Shown: in pieces, positions 63,775-64,000 of the stretch
Position numbering within the stretch: the first letter of the stretch is position 1
Layout of the letters: each line of letters starts with the position of its first letter
Source: Nonomuraea spiralis
GTDB taxonomy: Bacteria; Actinomycetota; Actinomycetes; Streptosporangiales; Streptosporangiaceae
DNA length: 64,000 bases
NCBI RefSeq assembly: GCF_014648435.1
Contig: NZ_BMRC01000013.1
Coordinates: 196,817-260,816, forward strand
Reading direction: 5' to 3'
Position numbers and translations under genes: made by a program
Notes under the pieces: generated by a model
The model's database searches: none
Told to the model about the DNA's origin: nothing
Seen by the model: the letters and a program-made list of their open reading frames with translations, nothing else

Positions 63775-63789
63775 GTCAATTGAAGTTGC
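63775..63789 (+). promoter_or_regulatory. Third copy of the 15-bp motif
   Basis: GTCAATTGAAGTTGC matches GTCAAY-N4-GTTGC, seen twice before the beta-lactamase-fold gene. It lies between the HTH gene (starting at 63743 on minus) and the enolase-superfamily gene (starting at 63834 on plus), so it may control both. Confidence 0.5.
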
Positions 63790-63833
63790 TTATGGGGTCG
63801 TGCGGGTGTCCGCCGGGTAGGGCCAGGGATGTC

Positions 63834-64000
63834 ATGAGCACGATCGAGAGCGCCGGGGCCGCCGCCTACCGCATCCCCACCGACCAGCCGGAAGGCGACG
63901 GCACGCTGGCCTGGCGGTCGACCACCCTGGTCGTCGTCACCCTGACCGCCGCGGGCCACACCGGCACCGGCTGGACCTACGCCCCCGCCGCCGCGGCCTC
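63834..64000 (+). CDS. Enolase-superfamily enzyme, N-terminal part (3' cut by window)
   Basis: ATG 63834 opens a frame to the window end: residues AYRIPTDQPEGDGTLAWRST and VVVTLTAAGHTGTGWTYAPA match the N-terminal capping domain of mandelate-racemase/muconate-lactonising enzymes, with the TDxPExDGTLxW signature. Function beyond this fold cannot be told from the fragment. Confidence 0.75.
   Translation, partial: MSTIESAGAAAYRIPTDQPEGDGTLAWRSTTLVVVTLTAAGHTGTGWTYAPAAAA

Overview
This window is high-GC (around 70 percent or more), densely packed DNA from an actinomycete. Frequent GTG starts, GTGA/ATGA stop-start overlaps, four two-component systems, many secreted and Tat-type proteins, GlgE-type alpha-glucan metabolism, OhrR/MarR/TetR/MerR regulators and an Sfp-type PPTase point to Actinomycetes. 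Streptosporangiales (Nonomuraea-like) is my guess from overall style, not proven. I saw no rRNA, tRNA, CRISPR array or intact insertion sequence.

Layout. 1-5.5 kb: end of a secreted protein, a DUF2690-type secreted protein, a NarL-type two-component system, proline iminopeptidase, and the 2Fe-2S and FAD subunits of a PaoABC-type molybdenum dehydrogenase without the molybdenum subunit. 5.6-13.6 kb: a His-rich DUF4396 membrane protein, a second two-component system followed by an orphan ATP-synthase subunit a, a truncated lipid-kinase-like gene, a secreted Pro/Gly/Lys protein with an OmpR-type system, and a YhgE/DUF3533-like permease. 13.6-17.8 kb: LtrA, an IS701-like transposase that seems to have lost catalytic residues, and a soluble kinase/regulator pair in a lower-GC island.

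17.75-36.73 kb is the centrepiece: seventeen minus-strand genes that overlap or lie within 19 bp of each other, so they look like one transcription unit. In transcription order they are two small Nif11-like proteins, two GMC oxidoreductases, a double EthD-like protein, a DJ-1/PfpI protein, a benzoylformate-decarboxylase-like ThDP enzyme, a second DJ-1/PfpI protein, an AGE-family epimerase-like protein, a STAS protein, GlgX, a second STAS protein, an anti-sigma-type ATPase, a SpoIIE-type phosphatase, a sugar nucleotidyltransferase, GlgE and GlgB. Alpha-glucan building, a partner-switching signalling module and an oxidative module are therefore fused in one operon. A divergent merR-MFS pair starts at its upstream end and has a textbook 19-bp-spacer MerR promoter. 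I know of no described system with this composition.

36.9-64 kb is mixed accessory and housekeeping sequence: secreted propeller-like proteins, hydrolases, a PPTase with an altered motif, mannose-6-phosphate isomerase, ThuA, a quinone-oxidoreductase-like MDR enzyme, a trypsin-like secreted protease, a leucine/glutamate-dehydrogenase-like enzyme, NUDIX, a sulfotransferase, a DHA2 exporter with its MarR, OhrR, a beta-lactamase-fold hydrolase, an SMP-30 lactonase, a Clp-N/HTH pair and the start of an enolase-superfamily enzyme. Gene relics (catalase C-terminus, WrbA C-terminus) and several clear operators and hairpin terminators lie between them. A 15-bp motif occurs three times, twice before the beta-lactamase-fold gene and once before the Clp-N/HTH operon.
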